A stretch of DNA of 43,341 nt from Alphaproteobacteria bacterium (GTDB lineage: Bacteria > Pseudomonadota > Alphaproteobacteria > Micavibrionales > UBA2020). Location of the stretch: the NCBI GenBank assembly GCA_016124645.1, contig WGNE01000038.1, positions 1 through 43,341 on the forward strand. The letters run 5' to 3'. The notes beneath the pieces are model-generated. The model searched no databases. It worked only from the letters and a program-made list of their open reading frames with translations, and was not told the DNA's origin. Positions within the stretch are counted from its first letter, which is position 1. Each line of letters opens with the position of its first letter. Made by a program: the position numbers and the translations under genes. Of this stretch, positions 8,487 through 16,421 are shown piece after piece.

Positions 8487-9257
8487 ATGAAAGAACCTGA
8501 ACCCGCCAGCAATGAGGACGGCCAGGAACGGCGTGCCCCCGTTCTCTCACGCATAGGAACTGCACTTGCCCGTCTGCTCATCGCCTTCTTCGCCTGCCTG
8601 ATTCTGGCCGGAATAGCGCTCGCCGCCACCGCGCCCGACCTTTCACGCCTGCCGCCGTTGCGCAACGGCGATATTATTTTCCGCTCGGCCAGCGGCATGG
8701 GGGACCTGCCCATCATGCTCGCATCGCAAAGCTTCATTGCCCATACCGGCATCGTCATGATCACGCCGAAAGGAAAAATCACCGTCGTCGGCGCGGGAAG
8801 CACAGTGGGGGAACGGTCGCTCGGCCCCTGGATCGACCGCGCTTTCGGCCGCCGCATCGTCATCGCCCGCGTCAAAAACCTGCCGAAGGAAAAAGCGCGG
8901 CGCGCGCTCGAATGGGCAAAGAAACAATACGGCAAGCGCTATGATTTCTTCTATCTCCCCGACGAAAAGCAGTTTTACTGCAGCGAGCTTGTCTATGACG
9001 CCTTCAAGGAAGGGGCGGGCGTCACCCTTGGGAGAATGACCCCGGTCGCCTCCCTGCCGCATGTCGATTCCACCCCCGTGCAAACTCTCATCCGCCAGCG
9101 CTGGCGGCGTGACCCGCTCTGCGCGGGCCAAAAAGGCATGACCTTTGAAAAATGCAGGGCCCGCATCATGGCGCAAAAGCTCATCACCCCCGCCAGCATC
9201 GCGCGGGACCCGAAGCTGGAGGTCATTTACTCGAACTATCCCGGCTTTTCGCCATAA
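8487..9257 (+). CDS. YiiX-like permuted NlpC/P60 papain-fold hydrolase, membrane-anchored
   Basis: A 256-residue protein with one N-terminal membrane segment (about 27-48) and a periplasmic domain. GDIIFRSASG, SFIAHTGIVM (His86) and FYCSELVYDAF (Cys165) are the hallmarks of the circularly permuted YiiX/YaeF branch of the NlpC/P60 superfamily. These are cysteine hydrolases thought to act on amide or ester bonds of lipids or peptides; the substrate here is unknown. I chose ATG 8487 because upstream codons read only the Pro/Ala-rich 3' end of prs in another frame. There is no Shine-Dalgarno, and the start lies 4 bp after the prs stop, suggesting translational coupling. A GC-rich hairpin follows the stop. 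Confidence 0.8.
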   Translation: MKEPEPASNEDGQERRAPVLSRIGTALARLLIAFFACLILAGIALAATAPDLSRLPPLRNGDIIFRSASGMGDLPIMLASQSFIAHTGIVMITPKGKITVVGAGSTVGERSLGPWIDRAFGRRIVIARVKNLPKEKARRALEWAKKQYGKRYDFFYLPDEKQFYCSELVYDAFKEGAGVTLGRMTPVASLPHVDSTPVQTLIRQRWRRDPLCAGQKGMTFEKCRARIMAQKLITPASIARDPKLEVIYSNYPGFSP

Positions 9258-9261
9258 ATGA

Positions 9262-9290
9262 CCGCCCGCCGTCTTTACAGCGCGGCGGGT
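9262..9290 (+). terminator. GC hairpin after the prs-yiiX unit
   Basis: The CCCGCCG/CGGCGGG stem (9265-9271 with 9283-9289) closes an 11-nt loop immediately after the yiiX-like stop. The T-tract is poor, so termination may be partial. Confidence 0.45.
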
Positions 9291-9343
9291 TGGGCGTACA
9301 TAATGGGGCCTGTCCCGCCGATTAGCGAAAAGAAGGCCGTCAA

Positions 9344-10588
9344 ATGCCCAAAATGTCCGTCGCCGTCCTGCGCCTGCGCGATTTCAGGTTCCTGTTGTTC
9401 ACGCGCATCTTCACCACCCTCGCCCTGCAATGCCAGTCCGTCATCGTCGGCTGGCAGATCTACGAGATCACGAAGGACACCTTCCTTCTCGGCCTGACCG
9501 GGCTGGCGGAGGCGGTGCCCGCCATCGGCTGCGCGCTCATCGCGGGGCATGTGGTGGACAACGGCAAGCCGCACAAGATCTACCTGCTCTGCGTGGGCGC
9601 GCTCGTGCTCAACACGTTCATGCTCTTCCTCATCGCGGGCCGCATCGTCCCCGCGCCGGGCGGCAGCCTGCTGCCGTGGATTTACGGCGGCATTTTCATC
9701 TCCGGCCTCGCGCGCAGCTTCATCGTGTCTTCCTCCTTCACCATCCTCTCGCTCATCGTGCCCAAGAACGAGATGGCGGCCGCGACCGCGTGGCGTTCCA
9801 GCGGTTTCCAGACCGCGGCCATCGCCGGCCCCGCCCTTGCGGGCATCATCTACGGCGGCTACGGCGCGCGGCAGGCGTGGATGATGACGGCGGGCTTCAT
9901 GCTCGTCTCCTTCATCTTCCTCTGCGCGCTGAAGGTGCCGCATACCAAGCGGGCCGAGGCGCGGCGCGAAAGCGCAATCAAGAGCATCAAGGCGGGCTGG
10001 AAGTTCATTTCCGGCCATCAGGTGCTGCTGTCGATGATGGGGCTGGACATGCTGGCGGTGCTCTTCGGCGGTGCGGTCGCCATGCTGCCCGCCTATGCGG
10101 ACCAGGTCCTGCACGTCGGATCGGAAGGGCTGGGCGCGCTGCGCGCCGCGCCCGCGCTGGGGGCGGTGGCGACGACGCTGGCCATGGCGCTGGTGCCGAT
10201 GAAGCGCGTCTCCGCCGTGCGGATGCTCTGGGTGGTGACGGGCTTCGGCTTTTGCATGGTCGGCTTCGGGCTCAGCCGCATCTTCTGGCTGTCGATGTTG
10301 TTCCTGATTTTCAGCGGTGTCTTCGACAGCGTGAGCATGGTCATCCGCGGCACGCTCACGCAATTGCTCACGCCGGACGACATGCGCGGGCGCGTCTCTT
10401 CCATCGGCAGCATGTTCATCATCTCCTCGAACGAGATCGGCGCGTTCGAATCCGGCACGGCGGCGAAGTTCCTGGGCCTCGTGCCCTCGGTCGTCATCGG
10501 CGGCATCGGCACGCTGGTCGTGACCGCGCTGGTCGCGGCGAGGTTCCCCAAGCTGCGCCGCACCGTCATCGACGTTGACGGAAAATAG
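9344..10588 (+). CDS. MFS transporter (EntS-like, MFS_3 type)
   Basis: A 414-residue integral membrane protein with about 12 hydrophobic segments, consistent with the major facilitator fold. Features include GWQIYEITKDTFLLGLTGLAEAVP, the loop GHVVDNGKPHK after TM2 (resembling the MFS motif A region) and RSSGFQTAAIAGPALAG in the fifth helix region. The overall pattern resembles the EntS/MFS_3 group of drug or siderophore exporters. The substrate cannot be read from sequence. ATG 9344 has AGAAGG about 7 nt upstream. It is separated from the upstream yiiX-like gene by a hairpin and from glgX by 200 bp, so it is probably monocistronic. Confidence 0.82.
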   Translation: MPKMSVAVLRLRDFRFLLFTRIFTTLALQCQSVIVGWQIYEITKDTFLLGLTGLAEAVPAIGCALIAGHVVDNGKPHKIYLLCVGALVLNTFMLFLIAGRIVPAPGGSLLPWIYGGIFISGLARSFIVSSSFTILSLIVPKNEMAAATAWRSSGFQTAAIAGPALAGIIYGGYGARQAWMMTAGFMLVSFIFLCALKVPHTKRAEARRESAIKSIKAGWKFISGHQVLLSMMGLDMLAVLFGGAVAMLPAYADQVLHVGSEGLGALRAAPALGAVATTLAMALVPMKRVSAVRMLWVVTGFGFCMVGFGLSRIFWLSMLFLIFSGVFDSVSMVIRGTLTQLLTPDDMRGRVSSIGSMFIISSNEIGAFESGTAAKFLGLVPSVVIGGIGTLVVTALVAARFPKLRRTVIDVDGK

Positions 10589-10789
10589 AAGCGCGTTTGT
10601 GCACTGCAATATTCCGAAACTCTTGACGCAACGCAGCAAAACCCGCGTCACAGCGCAATAAAATGACTTTTTATTATTTGTAAATTCCGCGCGGGGCGAA
10701 ATCGGCGCGCGGTTTTCCGCATTCTGTTTTTCACGGAATCTTTCTGTGCTAGGGTTTTCCATCTTTAGACAACAGGATGATACCCCTCG

Positions 10790-12892
10790 ATGGATGCTGA
10801 CAAGCTGACCATGACGGCGGGGACGCCCGACAAACTCGGCGCGACACCCGATTCAAGCGGCGTGAACTTCGCGATTTTCTCGAAGCACGGGCAAAAGGTC
10901 GAGCTCTGCCTTTTCGACGAAGACGGCGTGACGGAAACCGCGCGCATCGAGCTGACGCAGAAAACCGGCGATATCTTCCACGGCCACATCAAGGGACTGA
11001 AGCCGGGCCAGCTCTACGGCTACCGCGTCCACGGCCCGAACGACCCCGCCAACGGCCACCGCTTCAACGCCAACAAGCTTTTGCTCGACCCCTATGCGAC
11101 CGAGGTCGCGGGTCACGTGCAGTGGAAGCCGGAGCAGAACGACCCGAAGGCCGACAACGCCGCCGTGACGGTGAAGGCGCGCGTGACCGGGCCGGTGAAG
11201 AAAGCCGCGACGAAAAAACCCGCCACCGCGATGAAGGACAGCATCATCTACGAGATGCACGTGAAGGGCTATTCCATCGCCGACGACAAGATACCCCAAG
11301 CCCTGCGCGGCACCTATGCCGGCGTGGCCAGCCAGCCTTCCATCGATTACCTGAAGGAGCTGGGCGTGACGGCGGTGGAGCTGCTGCCCGTGCACGCGAC
11401 GCTGGACGACGAGTTCCTCGCCGAGGACGGGAAGAAAAATTACTGGGCGTACAACACGCTGGGCTTTTTCGCGCCCAACAACGATTATGCGGCCGACAAG
11501 AAAAACCCGCGGCAAGAATTCCGCGACATGGTGGACACGCTGCACGACAACGGGCTGGAGGTCATTCTCGACGTCGTCTATAACCACTCGGCCGAGGGCA
11601 ACCCCGAAAAGGGCCCCACGCTTTCCATGCGCGGCATCGACAACGCCAGCTATTACAAGCTGGAGCCGAACGACAAGTCGAAGAACATCAACGACACCGG
11701 CTGCGGCAATACGCTGGACATTTCCACCCCCGCCCTTCGCAAGCTGGTCATCGACAGCCTGCGCCACTGGGTGGAGGAATACGGGGTGGACGGCTTCCGC
11801 TTCGACCTCGCGACCGTGCTGGCGCGCGACCCCTACGCCTTCAACAACGCCGCCGCCTTTTTCGACGAGGTGGAGAAAGACCCCGTGCTCTCCAAGGTCA
11901 AGCTCATCGCCGAGCCGTGGGACCCCGGCCCGGGCGGCTACCACCTCGGCGCCTTCCCCAAGCTCTGGAGCGAGTGGAACGACAAGTTCCGCGACGACAT
12001 CCGCCGCTTCTGGAAGCAGGACGGCGGCATGATCACGTCGCTGGCCGCGCGCCTCGCCGGTTCCAGCCCGCAGTTCGAGCACAACGGCCGCCCGCCGCAG
12101 GCCAGCGTCAACTTCCTCGCCTGTCACGACGGCTTCACGCTGAACGACGCCGTCAGCTACGCCTTCAAGCACAACGAGGCCAACGGCGAAGACAATCGCG
12201 ACGGTTCCGGCGACAACCACAGCATGAACCACGGCCACGAGGGAGAGACGAAGATCCCCCGCATCGTCGCCGCGCGCGAACGCCACAAGCGCAACATGCT
12301 GGCCACGCTCTTCCTCGCGCAAGGCACGCCCATGCTGCTGTCCGGCGACGAGCACGGCAACAGCCAGAAGGGCAACAACAACGCCTATTGCCAGGACAAC
12401 GAAACCAGCTGGCTGAACTGGAAGGACATCACCGCCGAGGGCCGGGAGCTGACGGCGTTCACGAAAAAACTCATCGCCTTTCGCAAGGCGCACAGCGTGC
12501 TGACCACGCCGAAATACCTGCACGGCAATGTGAAGGACGCGGACGGCGTGAAGGACATCAGCTGGCACAACCCCGAAGGGCGCGAACAGAACAACGGCGA
12601 CTGGAGCAAACCGCACGACAAATGCATGGGCATGATGCTCAACGAACGCGCGATAGAGCCCGCCGCGAAGAACCCGAAGAAGGGCGAGCGGCTGCTGGCC
12701 GTGTTCAACGCCGCCTCCAACTACGTGAACTTCAAGCTGCCCGAAGCGCCGGGCGGCGGCGAATGGGAGCGCGTGCTGGACACCACCGCGCCGGAACTGG
12801 GCGAGGACGGCGCGGCGCCCGACAGCCATGCGCAGAAGTCAAACTTCTCCGCCCCGCCGCAATCGGTCGTGGTTTTCAGGCAGAAACCCTAG
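10790..12892 (+). CDS. glgX: Glycogen debranching enzyme GlgX
   Basis: A 700-residue GH13 isoamylase-type enzyme that hydrolyses alpha-1,6 branches of phosphorylase-limit glycogen. The order is an N-terminal CBM48-like beta domain (~10-110: PDSSGVNFAIFSKHGQKVELCLFD, LKPGQLYGYRVHGP), a short Lys/Ala linker (~130-150), then the catalytic barrel. The catalytic nucleophile Asp339 lies in GFRFDLA, the acid/base Glu375 in IAEPWD, and the transition-state-stabilising Asp447 in CHDGFT. LDVVYNHSAEGN is conserved region I. Length and organisation are normal for GlgX. No other glycogen gene is present in the window. A short hairpin with TTTT follows the stop. Confidence 0.93.
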   Translation: MDADKLTMTAGTPDKLGATPDSSGVNFAIFSKHGQKVELCLFDEDGVTETARIELTQKTGDIFHGHIKGLKPGQLYGYRVHGPNDPANGHRFNANKLLLDPYATEVAGHVQWKPEQNDPKADNAAVTVKARVTGPVKKAATKKPATAMKDSIIYEMHVKGYSIADDKIPQALRGTYAGVASQPSIDYLKELGVTAVELLPVHATLDDEFLAEDGKKNYWAYNTLGFFAPNNDYAADKKNPRQEFRDMVDTLHDNGLEVILDVVYNHSAEGNPEKGPTLSMRGIDNASYYKLEPNDKSKNINDTGCGNTLDISTPALRKLVIDSLRHWVEEYGVDGFRFDLATVLARDPYAFNNAAAFFDEVEKDPVLSKVKLIAEPWDPGPGGYHLGAFPKLWSEWNDKFRDDIRRFWKQDGGMITSLAARLAGSSPQFEHNGRPPQASVNFLACHDGFTLNDAVSYAFKHNEANGEDNRDGSGDNHSMNHGHEGETKIPRIVAARERHKRNMLATLFLAQGTPMLLSGDEHGNSQKGNNNAYCQDNETSWLNWKDITAEGRELTAFTKKLIAFRKAHSVLTTPKYLHGNVKDADGVKDISWHNPEGREQNNGDWSKPHDKCMGMMLNERAIEPAAKNPKKGERLLAVFNAASNYVNFKLPEAPGGGEWERVLDTTAPELGEDGAAPDSHAQKSNFSAPPQSVVVFRQKP

Positions 12893-12910
12893 AAATTCTC
12901 ATTCATCCGC

Positions 12911-13010
12911 CGCCCCCGCGCAGGCGGGGGTCCGGCCCGCGGCGCAAGCCGCTTTTATAAATATCTTTTCTGCACGAATATGAGCCGGATGCCCGCCTGC
13001 GCGGGCATGG
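12911..13010. repeat. Inverted pair of REP-like palindromes (CCCGCGCAGGCGGG family)
   Basis: Two palindromes in opposite orientation flank about 60 bp. The first is CCCCCGC-GCAG-GCGGGGG at 12913-12930. The second is ATGCCCGC-CTGC-GCGGGCAT at 12989-13008. Flanks (TCCGGC / GCCGGA) are also inverted copies. This is the layout of paired REP-like elements seen between genes in many proteobacteria. The pair sits between the convergent glgX and histidine kinase genes and may help terminate both. Confidence 0.75.
12939..12956 (+). terminator. Hairpin with T-tract after glgX
   Basis: A GCGGC-GCAA-GCCGC stem-loop followed by TTTT lies 47 bp past the glgX stop, inside the REP-like pair. It is a short but plausible intrinsic terminator. 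Confidence 0.45.
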
Positions 13011-13047
13011 CGTTTTGTGGGCCCCTATGACGGCTTAACGAAAATTC

Positions 13048-14427
13048 TCATGACGGCTTGACGCCGTGCGGCAGCTCGGGCAGCAGCACGACGCAGCGCA
13101 GGCCGGGCGCGTTGTCTTCCAGCAAAAGCTTGCCGCGGTGCAGCCGCACCACCGCATCCGCGAGGTTGAGGCCGAGGCCGAGACCGGGGGAGTTGCGGCT
13201 GGCGTCCATGCGGAAGAACCGCTCCTTCACCCGCTCGCGGAATTCGGCGGGAATGCCGGGCCCCTTGTCGGAGACCGTCATTTCCACCATGCCCTTCTGC
13301 CGCGCGGAGGGCTTGAGCGACAGGGAAATCCGCCCCCCCGCCCCGCCGTATTTCGAGGCGTTGCCGATGAGGTTCGCCATGCCCTGCGAGAGCAGGTGGC
13401 GGTCGCCCAGCGCATAAAGCGGATGCGCTGGCAAATCGAGCGCGATGCCCTGCCCCTCCCCTTCCAGATAGGCGCCGTAGTAATCGGCGAGGTCTTCGAG
13501 CATCCGGCGCAAATCCACCGCGTCGAACTCGCGCGCGATGCTGAGGTCTTCTGCCTTGGCGATGCGCAGGATGCCGTTGAAAATATCGGTGAGCTGGTCG
13601 ATGTCCTCGATGCACTCGGCGAGCGCGGCGTGGCGCGCGGCGTCCAGCCCCGGCTGCTGCTCCATCTGCTGCAACCGCAACCGCATGCGCGCCAGCGGGG
13701 TGCGCAGGTCGTGCGCGATGCTGTTTGTCGAATCCTGCAGGGTGGAGATGAGGCTGGCGACCCAGTCCATCATGTCATTGAAGTTCTGCGAGAGCTGGGC
13801 GAATTCGTCGCGGCTGCCGTCGTCCTTCACGCGGAAGTCGATTTCCCCCGCCATGACGTGGCGGTAGGCCTCGTTCACCGTTTCCAGCCGCCGGCTGATG
13901 AGGAAGAGCAGCAAGAGCGTGAGCAACAGGGCGGCGAAGACGGAAATCCAGACGTCGCGGATCAGCGCGGGCACAAGCGCCTTCTTCGTCGCTTCCAGCC
14001 GCGCAAGGTCGTAGCCGACCAGCAGCCGGTGCCCGCCCTTGAAGTGCCTGAGCAGCACCAGCGCATCGACGGCGCGCGTGCGGCGGCCGAAGAGGACCTT
14101 CGCCTCGTACCAGCCGTCCGCCTTGCCGATGGCGGCGGGCCATTGCTTCAGGTTGCCGTGCAGCTTGCCGCCCGACTTCATGGCGAGGATGAGGTGTTTG
14201 TCGTCCGGCTGGCCGGTCAGCGCATCGACGAGATAGGTGGCGTAGCGCTGGCCGTCGCGGTCGATGCCGTGCTCGATCTCGTCCTCATGCGCCTGGATGA
14301 TCTGGCGGATCTCCTGTTCCTCGGTCACGATGGTCTGCTGGTAGGAAAAGATGCGCAGCCCCATCAAGAGCGCGGCGGACAGCGCGAAGAACAGCAAGCC
14401 GATGCGGAAGGAGAATGACTTAAGCAT
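13048..14427 (-). CDS. Sensor histidine kinase
   Basis: A 459-residue membrane kinase: TM1 at about 8-28, a periplasmic sensor region of ~125 residues, TM2 at ~158-178, a HAMP segment (~178-230), then the H-box SIAHDLRTPLARM with phospho-acceptor His239. The ATPase domain has N-box MANLIGNASKYG, G1 DKGPGIP, F-box ERFFRMD and G2 GLGLGL. All catalytic motifs are intact. It follows the OmpR-type regulator gene by 21 bp on the minus strand, so the two form a cognate pair. The sensor domain gives no recognisable ligand clue. The last codons (KPS-stop) are imperfectly duplicated just downstream. Confidence 0.92.
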   Translation of the reverse strand: MLKSFSFRIGLLFFALSAALLMGLRIFSYQQTIVTEEQEIRQIIQAHEDEIEHGIDRDGQRYATYLVDALTGQPDDKHLILAMKSGGKLHGNLKQWPAAIGKADGWYEAKVLFGRRTRAVDALVLLRHFKGGHRLLVGYDLARLEATKKALVPALIRDVWISVFAALLLTLLLLFLISRRLETVNEAYRHVMAGEIDFRVKDDGSRDEFAQLSQNFNDMMDWVASLISTLQDSTNSIAHDLRTPLARMRLRLQQMEQQPGLDAARHAALAECIEDIDQLTDIFNGILRIAKAEDLSIAREFDAVDLRRMLEDLADYYGAYLEGEGQGIALDLPAHPLYALGDRHLLSQGMANLIGNASKYGGAGGRISLSLKPSARQKGMVEMTVSDKGPGIPAEFRERVKERFFRMDASRNSPGLGLGLNLADAVVRLHRGKLLLEDNAPGLRCVVLLPELPHGVKPS

Positions 14428-14448
14428 CTGGCGCGCCCGTTTCCCGCA

Positions 14449-15120
14449 TCAGGCGGAAATCTTGTATCCGGCGCCGCGGATGGTATGGATGAGCGGCTTG
14501 CCAAAGCCCTTATCGACCTTGTTGCGCAGCTTGCTCATCTGCGCGTCGATGAGGTTGGTCTGCGGATCGAAGTGGAAATCCCACACGCCTTCCAGCAGCA
14601 TGGTGCGCGTCACCACCTCCCCCGGGCGGCGCATGAGGAATTCGAGCAGGCGGAACTCGCGGTTCTGCAATTCGATATTTTCCCCGGCACGCACCACCTC
14701 GCGGGTGATGAGGTTCATCTCGAGGTCGCCGACCGACAGGCGGGTCTTTTCCGCCTCATGCGCGTTGCGGCGCGACAGCGCCTCGACCCGCGCCAGCAAT
14801 TCGTCGAAGGAAAAGGGCTTGGTCAGGTAATCGTCCCCGCCGGCGCGCAGGCCTTCCACTTTTTCCTCGACCTTGGCGAGCGAGCTCAAGACCAGCACGG
14901 GAATGCTCTTCTTGCTCGTGCGCAGCGCCTGAATGACCGCCAGCCCGTCCAGCTTGGGCAGCATGCGGTCGATGATGAGCACGTCGTAGCTTTCCTGCGT
15001 GGCGAGGCCGAGGCCTTCCAGCCCGTCCTGCGCGAGGTCGGGGTTGTGGCCGGCCTGCTTTAAGCCGTCCAGGATGTATTTGCCGAGGCTGGCATCGTCT
15101 TCAACAACGAGAATACGCAT
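14449..15120 (-). CDS. OmpR/PhoB-family response regulator
   Basis: A 223-residue regulator. The receiver domain (1-~115) has the acidic pocket D8/D9, the phospho-acceptor Asp51 in LIIDRMLPKLDG, Ser79 and Lys101 in LTKPF. The C-terminal winged-helix DNA-binding domain (~125-220) contains the typical QNREFRLLEFLMRRPGEVVTR stretch in two parts and ends with IHTIRGAGYKI. It is first in a two-gene operon with the histidine kinase. AGGAG lies 6 nt before ATG 15120. It probably controls the operon it belongs to, as is common for this family. Targets are not evident. Confidence 0.93.
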   Translation of the reverse strand: MRILVVEDDASLGKYILDGLKQAGHNPDLAQDGLEGLGLATQESYDVLIIDRMLPKLDGLAVIQALRTSKKSIPVLVLSSLAKVEEKVEGLRAGGDDYLTKPFSFDELLARVEALSRRNAHEAEKTRLSVGDLEMNLITREVVRAGENIELQNREFRLLEFLMRRPGEVVTRTMLLEGVWDFHFDPQTNLIDAQMSKLRNKVDKGFGKPLIHTIRGAGYKISA

Positions 15121-15136
15121 GTTTTTCTCCTGCCGT

Positions 15137-15145
15137 TTTATACCA
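15137..15145 (-). promoter_or_regulatory. Extended -10 promoter for the two-component operon
   Basis: On the minus strand, TGGTATAAA is an extended -10 element (TGn-TATAAA). Transcription would begin only ~10-15 nt before the ribosome-binding site of the response regulator. There is no recognisable -35 box, which extended -10 promoters can lack. Confidence 0.4.
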
Positions 15146-15197
15146 CCCCGGCGGGTTGAATGAAAAGACCCGGAAAAAATGCGCCCGAAAAGAAAAT

Positions 15198-15233
15198 GGG
15201 AGAGAAGCCGTTAGAGGGGATGGCTTCTCTCCC
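15198..15233 (-). terminator. Intrinsic terminator after the YfdX-like gene
   Basis: A perfect 12-bp stem (GGGAGAGAAGCC with GGCTTCTCTCCC) and a 12-nt loop are followed on the minus strand by a T-rich run (ATTTTCTTTT). It ends the YfdX-like transcript 40 bp past the stop codon. Confidence 0.75.
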
Positions 15234-15274
15234 GCACCTCTCGGGGCAGCGAGGGGTGTTCTCGAAGGACGGCC

Positions 15275-16183
15275 CTACCTCTGTGCGAGGGACAGGCTAT
15301 CCAATTGTTTTTTCAGGCCTGAAACGGCGTTTTCGGGCATTTTCACCTTGGTGAGCCGCCCGGCCCTGATGTCCGTATTCAAATCGCCCAGCCCCTGCAC
15401 GAGGCGGCCGACGTCGCCCGCCCGGTCCTTCAGGCTGGCGTCCTCGCTTGCCGCTGCGACCATGGCTTGACGCGCATGGTCCACAGCGAAGGAGGCTGCC
15501 TTGAAACTCTTGTCCTTCAGCAACAAGCCCGCAAGCTGCAGGTTGTCGCGCGCGTCGTTCACCGGCGTCGCCTTGTCGGAAACGCCCGTCACCGCGCCGC
15601 TGACGATGGCGCTCAGCACCTCCATCGCCTTGTCCTGCCGCCCGTCGCGCAGGTAGGTCTTCGCCTGCAACAGCGCCGCGTGCAGGGCGGGGCCCTGCAG
15701 GGCGACGCGGGCGTGGACGATCTGCGCGTCCTTCATCTCCACGTCGGGCGCGCTGCTGCGCAAAAGCTTGTCGTCGAAAACGCGGGCGGAAAACACGCGG
15801 TTGACCATGGGGATGTAGAAATCCTGCTCGCCGCTCACGGTCTTGTAGCTCAGCCGGCCCAGCGCGACCGGCGCGTCCGGGTTGAAGGCGGTGTTGCGGG
15901 CGTTGAGCCCGGCGGAGGTGTCGAGCGCGGATTCGATGCCGGCCATCGCCTCGCCCTTCAGCCCGTGAACCAGCGCGATCTGCGTCACGCCGATGCGGCC
16001 CAGCACGAAGGCGTTGTCGGCCATGTCCTGCTGCGCGGTCCTGGAGGGAACGGAGGCGGCGGTGGCGGCGGGCGCCTTCTGAGGGGGGGAAGATGCTGCG
16101 TAGGAAACGCCCGCCGCCATCATGCCGGCGGCCACGCCTGTGACGATCATGGCTGTTGCCAGATATGTCGTGGCCGCTCTCAT
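15275..16183 (-). CDS. Secreted YfdX-like protein
   Basis: Resembles the YfdX family of small periplasmic, acid- or stress-linked proteins. The IALVHGLKGEAMAGIESAL helix and the FYIPMVNRVFS strand fit that family, although the match is by pattern only and the protein (302 aa) is longer than typical YfdX (~210 aa). The N-terminus is a clear export signal ending in VSYAAS, followed by an Ala/Pro linker (~35-60). I start at ATG 16183, with GGGAG 11 nt upstream, rather than the in-frame TTG at 16201, which has no ribosome-binding site. It is monocistronic, with its own terminator, and divergent from the EndoU-like gene. Function is unknown. Confidence 0.65.
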   Translation of the reverse strand: MRAATTYLATAMIVTGVAAGMMAAGVSYAASSPPQKAPAATAASVPSRTAQQDMADNAFVLGRIGVTQIALVHGLKGEAMAGIESALDTSAGLNARNTAFNPDAPVALGRLSYKTVSGEQDFYIPMVNRVFSARVFDDKLLRSSAPDVEMKDAQIVHARVALQGPALHAALLQAKTYLRDGRQDKAMEVLSAIVSGAVTGVSDKATPVNDARDNLQLAGLLLKDKSFKAASFAVDHARQAMVAAASEDASLKDRAGDVGRLVQGLGDLNTDIRAGRLTKVKMPENAVSGLKKQLDSLSLAQR

Positions 16184-16246
16184 CTCGCGAAAAACTCCCA
16201 AGTGACGAAGGATCAGGAAAAATTGCTATCTACACCTCCAGTCTAT

Positions 16247-16336
16247 CCCCCGCGACCTGATGACAGTTTTACGGGGGCATTAATTATTTGCAATGTTGCA
16301 GGGGGCAGATTTTCCTTTGTTTACAAAGGTTTTTTT
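16247..16336 (+). terminator. Leader hairpin plus intrinsic terminator upstream of the EndoU-like gene
   Basis: On the plus strand, a CCCCCG/CGGGGG hairpin (16247-16252 with 16272-16277) is followed by CCTTTG-TTTA-CAAAGG (16314-16329) and seven T's. The second is a textbook intrinsic terminator shape, yet no plus-strand gene precedes it. It could attenuate the EndoU-like gene 86 bp downstream or end a short RNA starting near 16200. Confidence 0.5.
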
Positions 16337-16421
16337 CGCAGCCCGCACCATACTTTGCCCTGCGCGGCGGATGCTGGCAAAATGACGGGACAATGGCCCG
16401 CTATGGGCGCGAGGGGAAATC

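Noticed and set aside
10853-12829. 658-codon open frame antisense to glgX
   Set aside because: Shadow of GlgX, whose catalytic motifs are intact on the plus strand; the antisense product shows low-complexity Val/Arg/His composition.
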